Numbered from the stretch's first letter, positions 53,227 to 61,677 are shown. The stretch is DNA of 64,000 nucleotides from an uncultured Dokdonia sp. (GCF_937910895.1 NZ_CALEMI010000050.1:1-64000), one strand, 5' to 3'. Notes: generated from the sequence alone by a model not told the origin. Made by a program: numbers and translations.

Positions 53227-54613
53227 AGCAACCTCCCTTCAAAAAATAAAAATTCATTTCCTAGGCGCTACAAAAACAGTGACAGGCTCCAAGTTTCTTA
53301 TAGAAACCCCTTCTTTTAATATTCTTTTAGACTGCGGAATGTTTCAAGGACTTAAAGAATTAAGAGAGCGCAATTGGGAACCATTACCCTTTGATGTTTC
53401 TAGTATAGATCTTGTTGTATTAACCCACGGCCATCTTGATCATACTGGATATTTACCAAGACTACTCAAACAAGGATTTGAAGGCAATATCTTAGGTACT
53501 TCCCCTACCTTAGAAATTACATCTATTATTCTAAAAGACAGTGCCAGGATACATGAAGAAGATGCAAAACGCGCTAACGAAGAAGGATTTACAAAGCACA
53601 GTCCTGCACTTCCATTTTATACCGAAAAAGAAGCACAGAAGACTATCACACTGTTTAAAATAATCGAACCTGAAAAATGGATAGAATTACACGATAAAAT
53701 TTTCTGTAGGTGGATGCCTGTAGGGCATATTATAGGAGCTACTTTTATTGAATTAAAAATAAATGAAACCATTTTTGTATTTTCTGGAGATGTAGGAAGA
53801 CCCCAAGATCTTTTGTTAAGACCTCCTAAAAAACCCGAATGGGCAGATTTTCTTTTTTTAGAAAGCACCTATGGAGACAGATTACATCAAGAAGATGATA
53901 CAGAAGAAAAGTTAATTACTCTTATTAAAGAATTGGTCCATACAAGAGGTACCCTTATTATCCCAAGCTTTGCTGTAGAACGATTACAAACATTGATGTA
54001 CATCCTATGGAAATTACATCTTAAAAATCGCATTCCAAATATTCCTGTGTATGTAGATAGTCCTATGGGAAATAATGTGCTTTCTGTGTTTGAACGTTTT
54101 ACAGAATGGCATAAAATAAGCCCAAAAGAGTATAAAGCAATGTGTAATCACGTTCATATTGTTACATCGTATAGAGAAACCTGGGAAGTTATTGATAAAC
54201 CTATTCCAAAAATTGTGATTGCTGGTAGTGGGATGGTGACAGGAGGACGTGTACTTACCTATTTAAAGCAGTATATTGATAACGCAACCACTAGAATATT
54301 ATTAGTAGGATATCAAGCAGAAGGTACTAGAGGACGCCAGTTACAAGAAGGCTTACACGAAGTAAAAATTTATGGAAAATATTATCCTGTAAAAGCGCAA
54401 GTGCATCAGATCCAAAGCCTCTCTGCACATGGAGATCAGCAAGATTTAATTGATTGGGTAAGTGATATAAAAAATGTGCCAGAAAAAGTATTTTTAGTAC
54501 ACGGAGAAGCGAGTGCTTGTGATGCATTTAGAGTCAAATTACAACATCGTTTTCATTGGAATATTGAAATCCCAAACCTTCATCAAACAACAGAAATTTA
54601 TATAGCTGATTAA
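53219..54613 (+). CDS. Metallo-beta-lactamase/beta-CASP RNase-like protein (RMMBL)
   Basis: 464 residues. THGHLDHTGYLP (H70, H72, D74, H75) is the metal site; FSGDVGR and ESTYGDR follow. The beta-CASP region includes PSFAVERLQTLMYIL, YVDSPMG and IAGSGMVTGGR. The final SLSAHGDQQDLIDW and VFLVHGEASACDAF are the RMMBL motifs of CPSF-type RNases. Likely role: RNA processing or decay in the same operon as the ATP-cone/nuclease gene. Ends IAD-stop inside unit 11. Confidence 0.92.
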   Translation: MPKATSLQKIKIHFLGATKTVTGSKFLIETPSFNILLDCGMFQGLKELRERNWEPLPFDVSSIDLVVLTHGHLDHTGYLPRLLKQGFEGNILGTSPTLEITSIILKDSARIHEEDAKRANEEGFTKHSPALPFYTEKEAQKTITLFKIIEPEKWIELHDKIFCRWMPVGHIIGATFIELKINETIFVFSGDVGRPQDLLLRPPKKPEWADFLFLESTYGDRLHQEDDTEEKLITLIKELVHTRGTLIIPSFAVERLQTLMYILWKLHLKNRIPNIPVYVDSPMGNNVLSVFERFTEWHKISPKEYKAMCNHVHIVTSYRETWEVIDKPIPKIVIAGSGMVTGGRVLTYLKQYIDNATTRILLVGYQAEGTRGRQLQEGLHEVKIYGKYYPVKAQVHQIQSLSAHGDQQDLIDWVSDIKNVPEKVFLVHGEASACDAFRVKLQHRFHWNIEIPNLHQTTEIYIAD

Positions 54614-54649
54614 TGTCATAGTTTCTTTTTTTAAGAGGTCCTAATTTTA
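54607..54649 (+). promoter_or_regulatory. FNR-like box and -7 element, unit 11 (54684)
   Basis: TGATTAATGTCA (54607-54618), flank TAGTTTC, 23 nt, TAATTTTA (54642-54649). The TAA in the box is the stop codon of the RNase gene. Confidence 0.85.
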
Positions 54650-54683
54650 TCTTTTTATAAACTAAAAGGTACGTCGCAAGATT

Positions 54684-55091
54684 ATGGAAACACAGATCAA
54701 AAATGAACAGAACAACTATCATCTAGTAGCAAAAGAATGGAAATCAAATCTTCTATTTGTTGAAAATGAAATTCATTTTATTGAACAACTCATACATTCT
54801 TATGTATTTGAACCGAATACGCCTACTCTTTTTGAACGCCTTGAGCATTTCAAAACTCAAATTTTAGACATCAAAGAAAAGCATAAAAAGATACGGCAAC
54901 GTGTTGTCAATCATGATAATGAATTAGGAGGATTGATGGAGTCTCATGATATAATCTCTCTGAACACATCTTTTGATAAAAAACAGCAAATGGTTTCTGC
55001 GGATTACACTCAATTTATCACAGTTTATAAAACCCTTAAATCTGAAATATTTGAATACTGCGGAGGTATCTTAAAACATAATAAAAAGTAG
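54684..55091 (+). CDS. Helical/coiled-coil protein (stress-island type A)
   Basis: 135 residues, almost entirely helical: KEWKSNLLFVENEIHFIEQL, then FKTQILDIKEKHKKIRQ and YKTLKSEIFEYCGG. Layout and the WxxxLxFxExExxFxxQL pattern are shared with 55761-56210. No signal or membrane helix. Unknown function; monocistronic from unit 11. Confidence 0.6.
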   Translation: METQIKNEQNNYHLVAKEWKSNLLFVENEIHFIEQLIHSYVFEPNTPTLFERLEHFKTQILDIKEKHKKIRQRVVNHDNELGGLMESHDIISLNTSFDKKQQMVSADYTQFITVYKTLKSEIFEYCGGILKHNKK

Positions 55092-55108
55092 GCATTTTAA
55101 TCTATTAC

Positions 55109-55151
55109 TGATTGATATCATAGTTTTTGATACCCTTCCATAGTACTTTTA
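55109..55151 (+). promoter_or_regulatory. FNR-like box and -7 element, unit 12 (Hsp20)
   Basis: TGATTGATATCA (55109-55120), flank TAGTTTT, 23 nt, TACTTTTA (55144-55151). Confidence 0.85.
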
Positions 55152-55176
55152 ATGTATTAACTAAAATAAAATAATT

Positions 55177-55620
55177 ATGTCACTAATTAAATTTAACAGA
55201 AACAGACTTCCGTGGTTGATCGGAGACATTACAAGTTGGATGGATACAGATGACTTTTTTGAAGATGATTTTTTTACAAAAAAAACAAGTATGCCTGCCA
55301 TGAATGTCAAGGACAATGATGATCATTTTGAGATAGAACTTGCCGTTCCAGGATTCTCAAAAGAAGAGATTGATGTCACAGTAGCAGATGATATTCTCTC
55401 TGTAAGTGCCTCAAAAAAAGAAGAAGATGCAGAAGAAAAAGAAAATTATTCTCGTAAAGAATTTAGCTATAAAAGCTTCGAACGTACACTCCAAATTCCT
55501 CCTACTGTAAATCAAAAACAAGAAGTAAGTGCAAATTATCAAGATGGTATTTTAAAACTTACGCTTCAAAAAAACAAAGAAATAAAAGCACCACAAAAGC
55601 GTAAGATTGAAATTGCATAA
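55177..55620 (+). CDS. Small heat-shock protein, Hsp20/alpha-crystallin
   Basis: 147 residues: a short N-terminal arm with WMDTDDFFEDDFF, then the alpha-crystallin domain at about 38-132 (MNVKDNDDHFEIELAVPGF, then GILKLTLQKNK). The end APQKRKIEIA contains an I-x-I type motif that anchors oligomers. ATP-independent holdase. It stands alone between unit 12 and a strong hairpin. Confidence 0.94.
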   Translation: MSLIKFNRNRLPWLIGDITSWMDTDDFFEDDFFTKKTSMPAMNVKDNDDHFEIELAVPGFSKEEIDVTVADDILSVSASKKEEDAEEKENYSRKEFSYKSFERTLQIPPTVNQKQEVSANYQDGILKLTLQKNKEIKAPQKRKIEIA

Positions 55621-55629
55621 TTATGAGTC

Positions 55630-55670
55630 GTATAAGGCAGTGATTTAAAAGAAAAAAAACTGCCTTATAC
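55630..55670 (+). terminator. Terminator-like hairpin after hsp20
   Basis: GTATAAGGCAG pairs perfectly with CTGCCTTATAC (11 bp) around a 19-nt A-rich loop; a TTCTTAT stretch follows. Confidence 0.65.
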
Positions 55671-55699
55671 TTCTTATGATGACTACTACTATTTATGTA

Positions 55700-55740
55700 T
55701 ACGCTTTCACAAACCTGCCTGCTGGCAGACAGAAGCGTAC
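55700..55740. repeat. Composite nested palindrome, copy C
   Basis: TACGCTTTCACAAA, then CCTGCCTGCTGGCAGACAG, then AAGCGTAC. It is the clearest case: both outer arms of the simple palindrome are visible around the nested one. It lies just before the 55761 gene. Confidence 0.85.
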
Positions 55741-55760
55741 TCACCCTAATAAAAATCGCT

Positions 55761-56210
55761 ATGTACACTAATCAATATAAATTTAAATACTTAGAATGGC
55801 ACAGCCCAGAAGAAATCCATGAGACCACTATAAAATGGCAATCAGAACTTGATTTTATAGAGATAGAATGGCATTTTTTACAAGAACTTCTAAGTGACAA
55901 CACCTTATTATTACTCTCAGAAACCGATTTTGAAAAAACAAAAAAACTCATTTCAGAACTAGTAAGCTATAAAAAAGTAATTCCTGAAATAAGACAATTG
56001 TTAGAACAACACCGCAATGATCTCGAAGTCTTGGTAGATGGTATTAACGAGCGTCAAAAAGAAAAAGCCTTTAAAGACAGACACCTATTGCTAGAATTAA
56101 AAATAAACGATTTTAATGAGCAGTATAGACAGGTCAAAAATGCCATTTTTGATGTCATGAAAACCAGTTTAAAAAAGAGAAAACAAAAAACACTTTTAAG
56201 CAAACGATAG
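55761..56210 (+). CDS. Helical/coiled-coil protein (stress-island type A paralogue)
   Basis: 149 residues from ATG 55761. An upstream in-frame ATG (55695) would translate the composite repeat and is rejected. LEWHSPEEIHETTIKWQSEL, DFIEIEWHFLQELLSD and LVSYKKVIPEIRQLLEQHR show the same layout as 54684-55091. Basic C-terminus (KKRKQKTLLSKR). Followed after 1 nt by the lipoprotein gene. Confidence 0.6.
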   Translation: MYTNQYKFKYLEWHSPEEIHETTIKWQSELDFIEIEWHFLQELLSDNTLLLLSETDFEKTKKLISELVSYKKVIPEIRQLLEQHRNDLEVLVDGINERQKEKAFKDRHLLLELKINDFNEQYRQVKNAIFDVMKTSLKKRKQKTLLSKR

Positions 56211-56211
56211 T

Positions 56212-56868
56212 ATGAGAACAATTTTTTATAGCGTATTGAGTAGTGTACTACTGCTTTTGACAAGTTGTAACTCAAGTGACTTAGTTGAGAATTGGAAAAA
56301 TCCTGATATAGAAATATTTGTTGCAGAAAAAGTACTTGTTTTGGCAATGACCAATGATGTGAGCAATAGAGAACGTTTTGAAAAAAGACTCGCAAACGAA
56401 CTTCAAAAAAAAGGAGTACAAGCCACAGAGAGTAATCAGTTTTTTGATGAGAACTATACCCAACGCCCACAAACACGAGAAGAACTAGATTTATTAGAAA
56501 ATGCGATGCTTCAAGAAGGGTATGATGCTATTTTAGTCTCAAAAATTATAGGTGCAGAAGACCGAAAAAGCTTATTACAGTCATACGATGGCTTTGACAC
56601 CCTTTTTAATAGTTTTGAAGAAGATTATTATAGCAATCAGAAAATCTACACAGAAGACGAATATGCAGAGGTATACACCGTTTATCACGCAGAGTCTGCG
56701 CTCTATTGTATTTGCCCTACAAAAGAGAGAGAAACTATCTGGAGAGGTAGTATTGATATAACACAACCAGAAAGTACACGCAAAGCTATAAAAGATTATA
56801 TTAGTATACTTCTTTGGGCTCTTGAAGAACAAGAATTACTTATTATAAATAATGGTAAGGGAATCTAA
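56212..56868 (+). CDS. Lipoprotein of unknown function
   Basis: 218 residues; lipoprotein signal LLLLTSCNSS. Then KVLVLAMTNDVSNRERFEKR, an amphipathic pattern with QEGYDAILVSKIIG like DUF4136-type periplasmic proteins, and WRGSIDITQPESTRKAIKDY near the end. It is placed between the helical protein and the D-lactate dehydrogenase, gaps 1 and 3 nt. Confidence 0.6.
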   Translation: MRTIFYSVLSSVLLLLTSCNSSDLVENWKNPDIEIFVAEKVLVLAMTNDVSNRERFEKRLANELQKKGVQATESNQFFDENYTQRPQTREELDLLENAMLQEGYDAILVSKIIGAEDRKSLLQSYDGFDTLFNSFEEDYYSNQKIYTEDEYAEVYTVYHAESALYCICPTKERETIWRGSIDITQPESTRKAIKDYISILLWALEEQELLIINNGKGI

Positions 56869-56871
56869 TCT

Positions 56872-57861
56872 ATGAAAACACTCATTTACTCTGCAAAGGA
56901 TTTTGAAATACCCTATTTAGAAAAAGCAAATCAAAATACACATACACTACATTTTACTCCAGAACGACTCACAACACATACCGCAATGAAAGCTGTTGGT
57001 TATGATGCAATTTCTATATTCTCGGCAGATGACGCATCTCCCAATGTATTGGAAAAACTTAAAGCTTTTGGAGTATCCTACATCACATTACGATCTGCTG
57101 GCTATGACAATGTAAACATATTTAAAGCTCAAAAATTAGGGCTACACGTAGCCAATGCAGCCGACTATTCTCCTCATGCTATCGCAGAGCATGCTATTAC
57201 ACTTTTACTGGCTATAAATCGTAAAATTATCGTAGCAAATAAACAAGTGCAACAGTATGATTTTACACTTTCTAATCTCGTAGGAATAGATTTGAAAGGA
57301 AAAACAATAGGAATCATAGGAACGGGTAGAATAGGCGCTGTGATCATTAAAATTCTTCACGGGTTTGAGACCACTATTATTGCTACAGATATTGCGCAAA
57401 ATGAAGATCTAATACACAATTTTGGGGTCACCTATATGCCTCTTCAGGAGCTTTGTAAGCAAAGTGATGTCGTAATACTCAGTGTTCCTTTAAATGCAGA
57501 AACACATCATCTTATGGATAAGGAAACTCTTGCCTATATGAAGCCCAGCGCATACTTAATAAATGTCGCAAGAGGAGCAATTGTAGATACAAAAGCAGTA
57601 TTAGAAAGTCTCAATACAAATGTATTAAAAGGATATGCAACAGATGTATACGCGCATGAAAGTGGCATCTTTTTTTACGACAGGTCTTCAGCAAAACCTA
57701 ATGACCTGCTATTAGATCAATTACTACAACACCCTAACGTTATTCTCACGCCACATCAAGCCTTTGCTACCCAAGAAGCTTTAACCAATATCGCGACGAC
57801 TACTATGGAGAATCTAACGAGTTGGGAACAAGGAAAGACACCCAAAAACGAACTTACTTAA
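56872..57861 (+). CDS. ldhA: D-lactate dehydrogenase (2-hydroxyacid dehydrogenase family)
   Basis: 329 residues. It reduces pyruvate to D-lactate with NADH. Catalytic Arg/Glu/His: RSAGYDNVN, a Glu in the segment before YAHESGIFFYDRS, and LTPHQAFATQEAL. Rossmann fold GIIGTGRIGAV. The SGIFFYDRS and HQAFATQEAL stretches match fermentative LdhA rather than phosphoglycerate dehydrogenase. It fits an oxygen-limited programme. It is the last gene of its operon, with a bidirectional terminator behind. Confidence 0.82.
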   Translation: MKTLIYSAKDFEIPYLEKANQNTHTLHFTPERLTTHTAMKAVGYDAISIFSADDASPNVLEKLKAFGVSYITLRSAGYDNVNIFKAQKLGLHVANAADYSPHAIAEHAITLLLAINRKIIVANKQVQQYDFTLSNLVGIDLKGKTIGIIGTGRIGAVIIKILHGFETTIIATDIAQNEDLIHNFGVTYMPLQELCKQSDVVILSVPLNAETHHLMDKETLAYMKPSAYLINVARGAIVDTKAVLESLNTNVLKGYATDVYAHESGIFFYDRSSAKPNDLLLDQLLQHPNVILTPHQAFATQEALTNIATTTMENLTSWEQGKTPKNELT

Positions 57862-57963
57862 GGAAATAAAGTTTAGTTTTTATTGCTTTAGGACTGGCTT
57901 AAAATTCATTCCAAGTATATTTTGCGTGTACGTTATAAGCGTTATAGAAGTATTTTACATATA

Positions 57964-57993
57964 TAAAGCCTTTGCATCTCTGCAAAGGCTTTA
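57964..57993. terminator. Bidirectional terminator
   Basis: TAAAGCCTTTGCA pairs with TGCAAAGGCTTTA around TCTC, a perfect 13-bp stem with flanking A/T runs. It separates the convergent ldhA operon and the beta-barrel gene. Confidence 0.85.
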
Positions 57994-58068
57994 TCTTATT
58001 ATTTGTCTTGGTGTCTCATCTTTCTGAATCTCTCACGCTATCGATAGTAAGAAAACAGTTAAATAAAA

Positions 58069-58677
58069 TTAAAACGAAAAACCAATATTTATACTACTAC
58101 GACCATTTCTAATCGCTTCTCCTTCGTTTTGTTCAAAAATATCAGTGAATCCAGATTGAGCTCCATATTCAATGAAAAGATGTTGATCATTATTTACTGG
58201 AATCTTAACGCCTATCCCAAAAGCCAATCCAAAATCTGTACTCTTAAAAGCTTCAGAAACATCAATATCATTCTCTGTAGTCTTGCCACTTAATAAAAAA
58301 CCAGCATACGGTCCTACATTCAAATACCAGTTACGCTTCTTTGCAAAATGCCAGTTGGCTACGATTGGGACACTTAAATAATTTAACGCATAATCTGTGG
58401 TAAACGTTTCAGTCTCATCAGCAAAAAAACCGTCAGACCATCCTTTTTGATCATAAATAAGGCTTCCCTTTATACTCCAACGATCTGAAAAATAGTAATC
58501 GCCGTATGCCCCTATATTAAGAGCTACTCTAGAGCTTGACGCGTCTTCATTATCTATCGTTGAGATATTTGAGATGTTAAGTCCTCCAAAAATACCATAT
58601 TCAAAATCTCCCTTATCTTGAGCATAAGAAAAAAGGCAGCTAGATAAAGCCAATACTAATAGATAATGTTTTTTCAT
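58069..58677 (-). CDS. Outer-membrane beta-barrel (porin family) protein
   Basis: 202 residues from ATG 58677 (an upstream ATG at 58689 adds four residues). Signal peptide LALSSCLFSYAQ, then barrel strands such as FEYGIFGGLNISNIS, YYFSDRWSIKGSLIYD, and the terminal SSINIGFSF. PF13568-type OMP. Probably driven by TATATTTG at 58728-58721 on the minus strand. No FNR-like box at the matching distance. Confidence 0.8.
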   Translation of the reverse strand: MKKHYLLVLALSSCLFSYAQDKGDFEYGIFGGLNISNISTIDNEDASSSRVALNIGAYGDYYFSDRWSIKGSLIYDQKGWSDGFFADETETFTTDYALNYLSVPIVANWHFAKKRNWYLNVGPYAGFLLSGKTTENDIDVSEAFKSTDFGLAFGIGVKIPVNNDQHLFIEYGAQSGFTDIFEQNEGEAIRNGRSSINIGFSF

Positions 58678-58818
58678 AATTTGATTCATTTTTTATTTAT
58701 AATTATTGTTTGTTAACCAACAAATATACTCCTTAAGTATTGCGCTAGAAATAAAATAGTCTATTAATAATCTTGAGAAATACAAAGAATACCTACAAGT
58801 GAATAGCAATGTTTTTTT

Positions 58819-58832
58819 GCTTTCGCGAAAGC
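58819..58832. repeat. 14-bp palindrome, copy 15
   Basis: Perfect copy (within TGCTTTCGCGAAAGCA) in the gap between the beta-barrel gene and nosY. Confidence 0.9.
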
Positions 58833-58955
58833 AAAATTCTCCTTTTTTAAAATTGAATAAGATATCGATTACCATAGCCTAATAGTATCCATCCATTAGA
58901 CCCAATACGTGAAGTGATCTCAAAAAATAGAATCATACGTTGGAACAACCATCGC

Positions 58956-59738
58956 TTAAAAATCTTTTTTTCTACATTTTCTGTACATATTTAATAGTGG
59001 GACAATTACCCATAAAGACAATGCTGCTATAGAAACTAAAAGACCAAAGCTCGTTCCGAAAAACTTCTGAAAAACAGCCCCTGTATACCCTAATAGAGCT
59101 GAAATATCTAATTTTAATATGATTAAAATTCGAGATAAATCAATAGGATTAAATAGTGTGGCACCTATCGAAAAGGAGTCCAAAGGATACGATTGAAATG
59201 CGATAAGAGACATCAAAAATAAACCATCATAAATAACAGCCATAAACAACCAAAAGAGAATAGAATAACTAAATCCTTTTATTTTATTTTCATTATACAA
59301 GGCAATATTAAAGGCAATTGCTGTAAATATTAAAGTGAGAAATGTGCCTGTCACAAGCAATAATACAAAGTCCCAAATCTCATTAGACTGAAATAATCCA
59401 TAAAGAATAAATGGAATACCAAGCCCTATAATAAGACTCATAGAAAGCGATAATGCAACGCCTAAATATTGACCAATAAATATAGAAGATCGCTTAATGG
59501 GTTGTGCCAATAACAACTCTGTAAACTCTTTAGAATTGTAATAATACATCACGCCAAAGATAGTCCCAATAAGCGGTATTAAGATAATGATTACATTCAT
59601 CAAAGTAATGACTGCTTTTGAAAGATCATTATTTAAGAAAAGAAGAACACATCCTAGCAATAAATAAAATAGTAAATACACATAACTCCATCTACTGCGT
59701 ATTAAATCAAAAAAACTATATTTTAAAATTTTAAACAT
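58956..59738 (-). CDS. nosY: NosY-type ABC transporter permease
   Basis: 260 residues with six membrane helices (SYVYLLFYLLLGCVLLFL at the start, then VIIILIPLIGTIFGVMYYYN and LLSIAALSLWVIVPLLNM-like end). FTELLLAQPIKRSSIF is the coupling loop typical of NosY. It works with NosF and NosD in copper-centre maturation of N2O reductase. Overlaps nosF by 8 nt. Confidence 0.88.
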   Translation of the reverse strand: MFKILKYSFFDLIRSRWSYVYLLFYLLLGCVLLFLNNDLSKAVITLMNVIIILIPLIGTIFGVMYYYNSKEFTELLLAQPIKRSSIFIGQYLGVALSLSMSLIIGLGIPFILYGLFQSNEIWDFVLLLVTGTFLTLIFTAIAFNIALYNENKIKGFSYSILFWLFMAVIYDGLFLMSLIAFQSYPLDSFSIGATLFNPIDLSRILIILKLDISALLGYTGAVFQKFFGTSFGLLVSIAALSLWVIVPLLNMYRKCRKKDF

Positions 59739-60438
59739 CTTCTTGGATTAAAAGGTTAGCAATAGCATATTCAAAATTGGGGGCTTCTGTTTGTTTTTTA
59801 AGTGCTTCAATATTCCCCTTAAAGTACACTTTGCCTTCAAGTAAAAACACAATCTCATCTGCCATTTCTTCTACAAAACTCATGATATGAGAGGTCATCA
59901 AGATGATTTTTCCTTTTGCTTTTTCTTCTTTGATGAGTTCTTTTAAATGTATCAATGCAATAGGGTCTAATCCTGTTGTGGGTTCATCTAGAATAATAAT
60001 AGGACTATCAAACATAAGCGTTAATACAATATTTACCTTCTGCTTAGTACCACCAGAAAGTGTATTCAACTTTTTTGATAAGAAAGGTTCTAGTTTAAAT
60101 AGTTTGATTAGTCTTTTATCTTCTCCTGGACGATTGCGTACATCCTTTATCATACGGATAAGTTCCTTTACAGTGAGATTTGCAGGAAAGTTGGCTATTT
60201 GTGGGAGGTAGTCTATTTGATCTCTATATTTCCAGTTTTTGTTTATGGGAACATTAGCTACGAGTAAAGTTCCTTTATCAGGAATGACCATTCCTAAGAT
60301 AGATTTGATCAAGGTTGTTTTACCCGAACCGTTGGGACCCAAAATGGCAACGATCCCTTTTTGGGAGATGTTTAAATCTATGCCTTTAAGCACTGGATTC
60401 TTGCCAAATTTTTTATGTAATTGTTCTATGCTGATCAT
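59731..60438 (-). CDS. nosF: NosF-type ABC transporter ATP-binding protein
   Basis: 235 residues: Walker A GPNGSGKTT (about 34-42), signature LSGGTKQKVNIVL (about 126), Walker B IILDEPTTGLDP, and the switch His in MTSHIM. Overlaps nosD by 4 nt. Confidence 0.92.
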   Translation of the reverse strand: MISIEQLHKKFGKNPVLKGIDLNISQKGIVAILGPNGSGKTTLIKSILGMVIPDKGTLLVANVPINKNWKYRDQIDYLPQIANFPANLTVKELIRMIKDVRNRPGEDKRLIKLFKLEPFLSKKLNTLSGGTKQKVNIVLTLMFDSPIIILDEPTTGLDPIALIHLKELIKEEKAKGKIILMTSHIMSFVEEMADEIVFLLEGKVYFKGNIEALKKQTEAPNFEYAIANLLIQEDV

Positions 60439-61673
60439 TTGTACCGTTTTATGTGTGGTGTCATATCCAATAAATTATCGGGTGTAAATACGGGTGATAC
60501 TTTTTCTGAAAAATCTATAATATCAATAAATAAGCTTCTCATTAATATGATGGTTTCTGGAGTTTTGTTTACGATGTATGAAAACAACTTAACTGGTCTG
60601 TAGGGTACATCTCCTACCCCATCCTTATCGAGATCATACCCTGTATAACTGCTCCAATAATTGTGTTGAAAAATAGTATCATTGATTTTACTATGGTAGG
60701 AAACATCAAAGGAATTATAGAGGAAATTATTTTTTTCAAAGGTGTTGGTATAACAAGCACCTAGTACTTTGATAGCGTAGCCATTGCTAATAAAATCATT
60801 CCCAGAATATACTACTCTATTAGAACCCTCAATGTTAATGGCAACTGTGTTTTCTTCAAATACATTCCCTTTTATCTCGGCATCATTTATTTCTTTTAAG
60901 AGTAAGCCAAAAGCAGCAGTACCCCAGTTTTTCTTAAACGTATTATTCAGCATTTTGATCCGTTTTGAAAACATGACCGCCACCCCTGCTCCATTATTTT
61001 CAAAGGTATTATTGGTATAGAGATCATCATTAGAAAACATAAAATGCAATCCATAGCGTAGGTTATTTGTGCTTGTATTTTCATTGATCGTAATATTATC
61101 TGAAAACTCTAGATAGATACCATCACGCACTTTTTGAACATTATTTTTTTCTACTACTACATGTTTAGAATACCAAAGCTGTATACCATTCCCTGAGTTA
61201 TATTCGTCTTGAGCATCTCCAATGATTGTATTGTGATAAATTTTTCCATGGTTTGATTTTTCAATATAAATGCCAAAAAAAAGTTTCTCCAGCACCACAT
61301 GTTGTATTAGAAAATGCTCACTTCTCACTACGCGTATGGCTGCATGATCACTTGTATAACTTGTTCCTACATTCACGATAAACAAGCCATCTATCGTGAC
61401 ATGATCTGAAACAATCCGTATGATTTCGCCTTGATCTTCACCATCTATGACAGGGAAGTTTTCCCCTTTTATGGTAAGCGGTTTATCTACTACAATATTA
61501 TACTCCTTATACGTTCCCCTTTTTACTAAAATAGTATCACCCGCCTGAGCCATTTTAATGGCTGCTTTAAGTGAACTCACGGGACAGCCATTGCAAACCT
61601 CAATAGTTTGTGCCGTTATTTGTAAACCACAAAAGAGCATACTACCAATGAGAAAGTTTTTGAGTAGACACAT
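60435..61673 (-). CDS. nosD: NosD-type periplasmic copper-delivery protein
   Basis: 412 residues: signal peptide (FLIGSMLFCGLQITAQT), right-handed beta-helix repeats (e.g. NHGKIYHNTIIGDAQDEYNS, VVEKNNVQKVRDGIYLEFSD, INENTSTNNLRYGLHFMFSN) and the family end WSSYTGYDLDKDGVGDVPYRP. It assists copper insertion into NosZ in the periplasm. Confidence 0.93.
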   Translation of the reverse strand: MCLLKNFLIGSMLFCGLQITAQTIEVCNGCPVSSLKAAIKMAQAGDTILVKRGTYKEYNIVVDKPLTIKGENFPVIDGEDQGEIIRIVSDHVTIDGLFIVNVGTSYTSDHAAIRVVRSEHFLIQHVVLEKLFFGIYIEKSNHGKIYHNTIIGDAQDEYNSGNGIQLWYSKHVVVEKNNVQKVRDGIYLEFSDNITINENTSTNNLRYGLHFMFSNDDLYTNNTFENNGAGVAVMFSKRIKMLNNTFKKNWGTAAFGLLLKEINDAEIKGNVFEENTVAINIEGSNRVVYSGNDFISNGYAIKVLGACYTNTFEKNNFLYNSFDVSYHSKINDTIFQHNYWSSYTGYDLDKDGVGDVPYRPVKLFSYIVNKTPETIILMRSLFIDIIDFSEKVSPVFTPDNLLDMTPHIKRYK

Positions 61674-61677
61674 ACAG

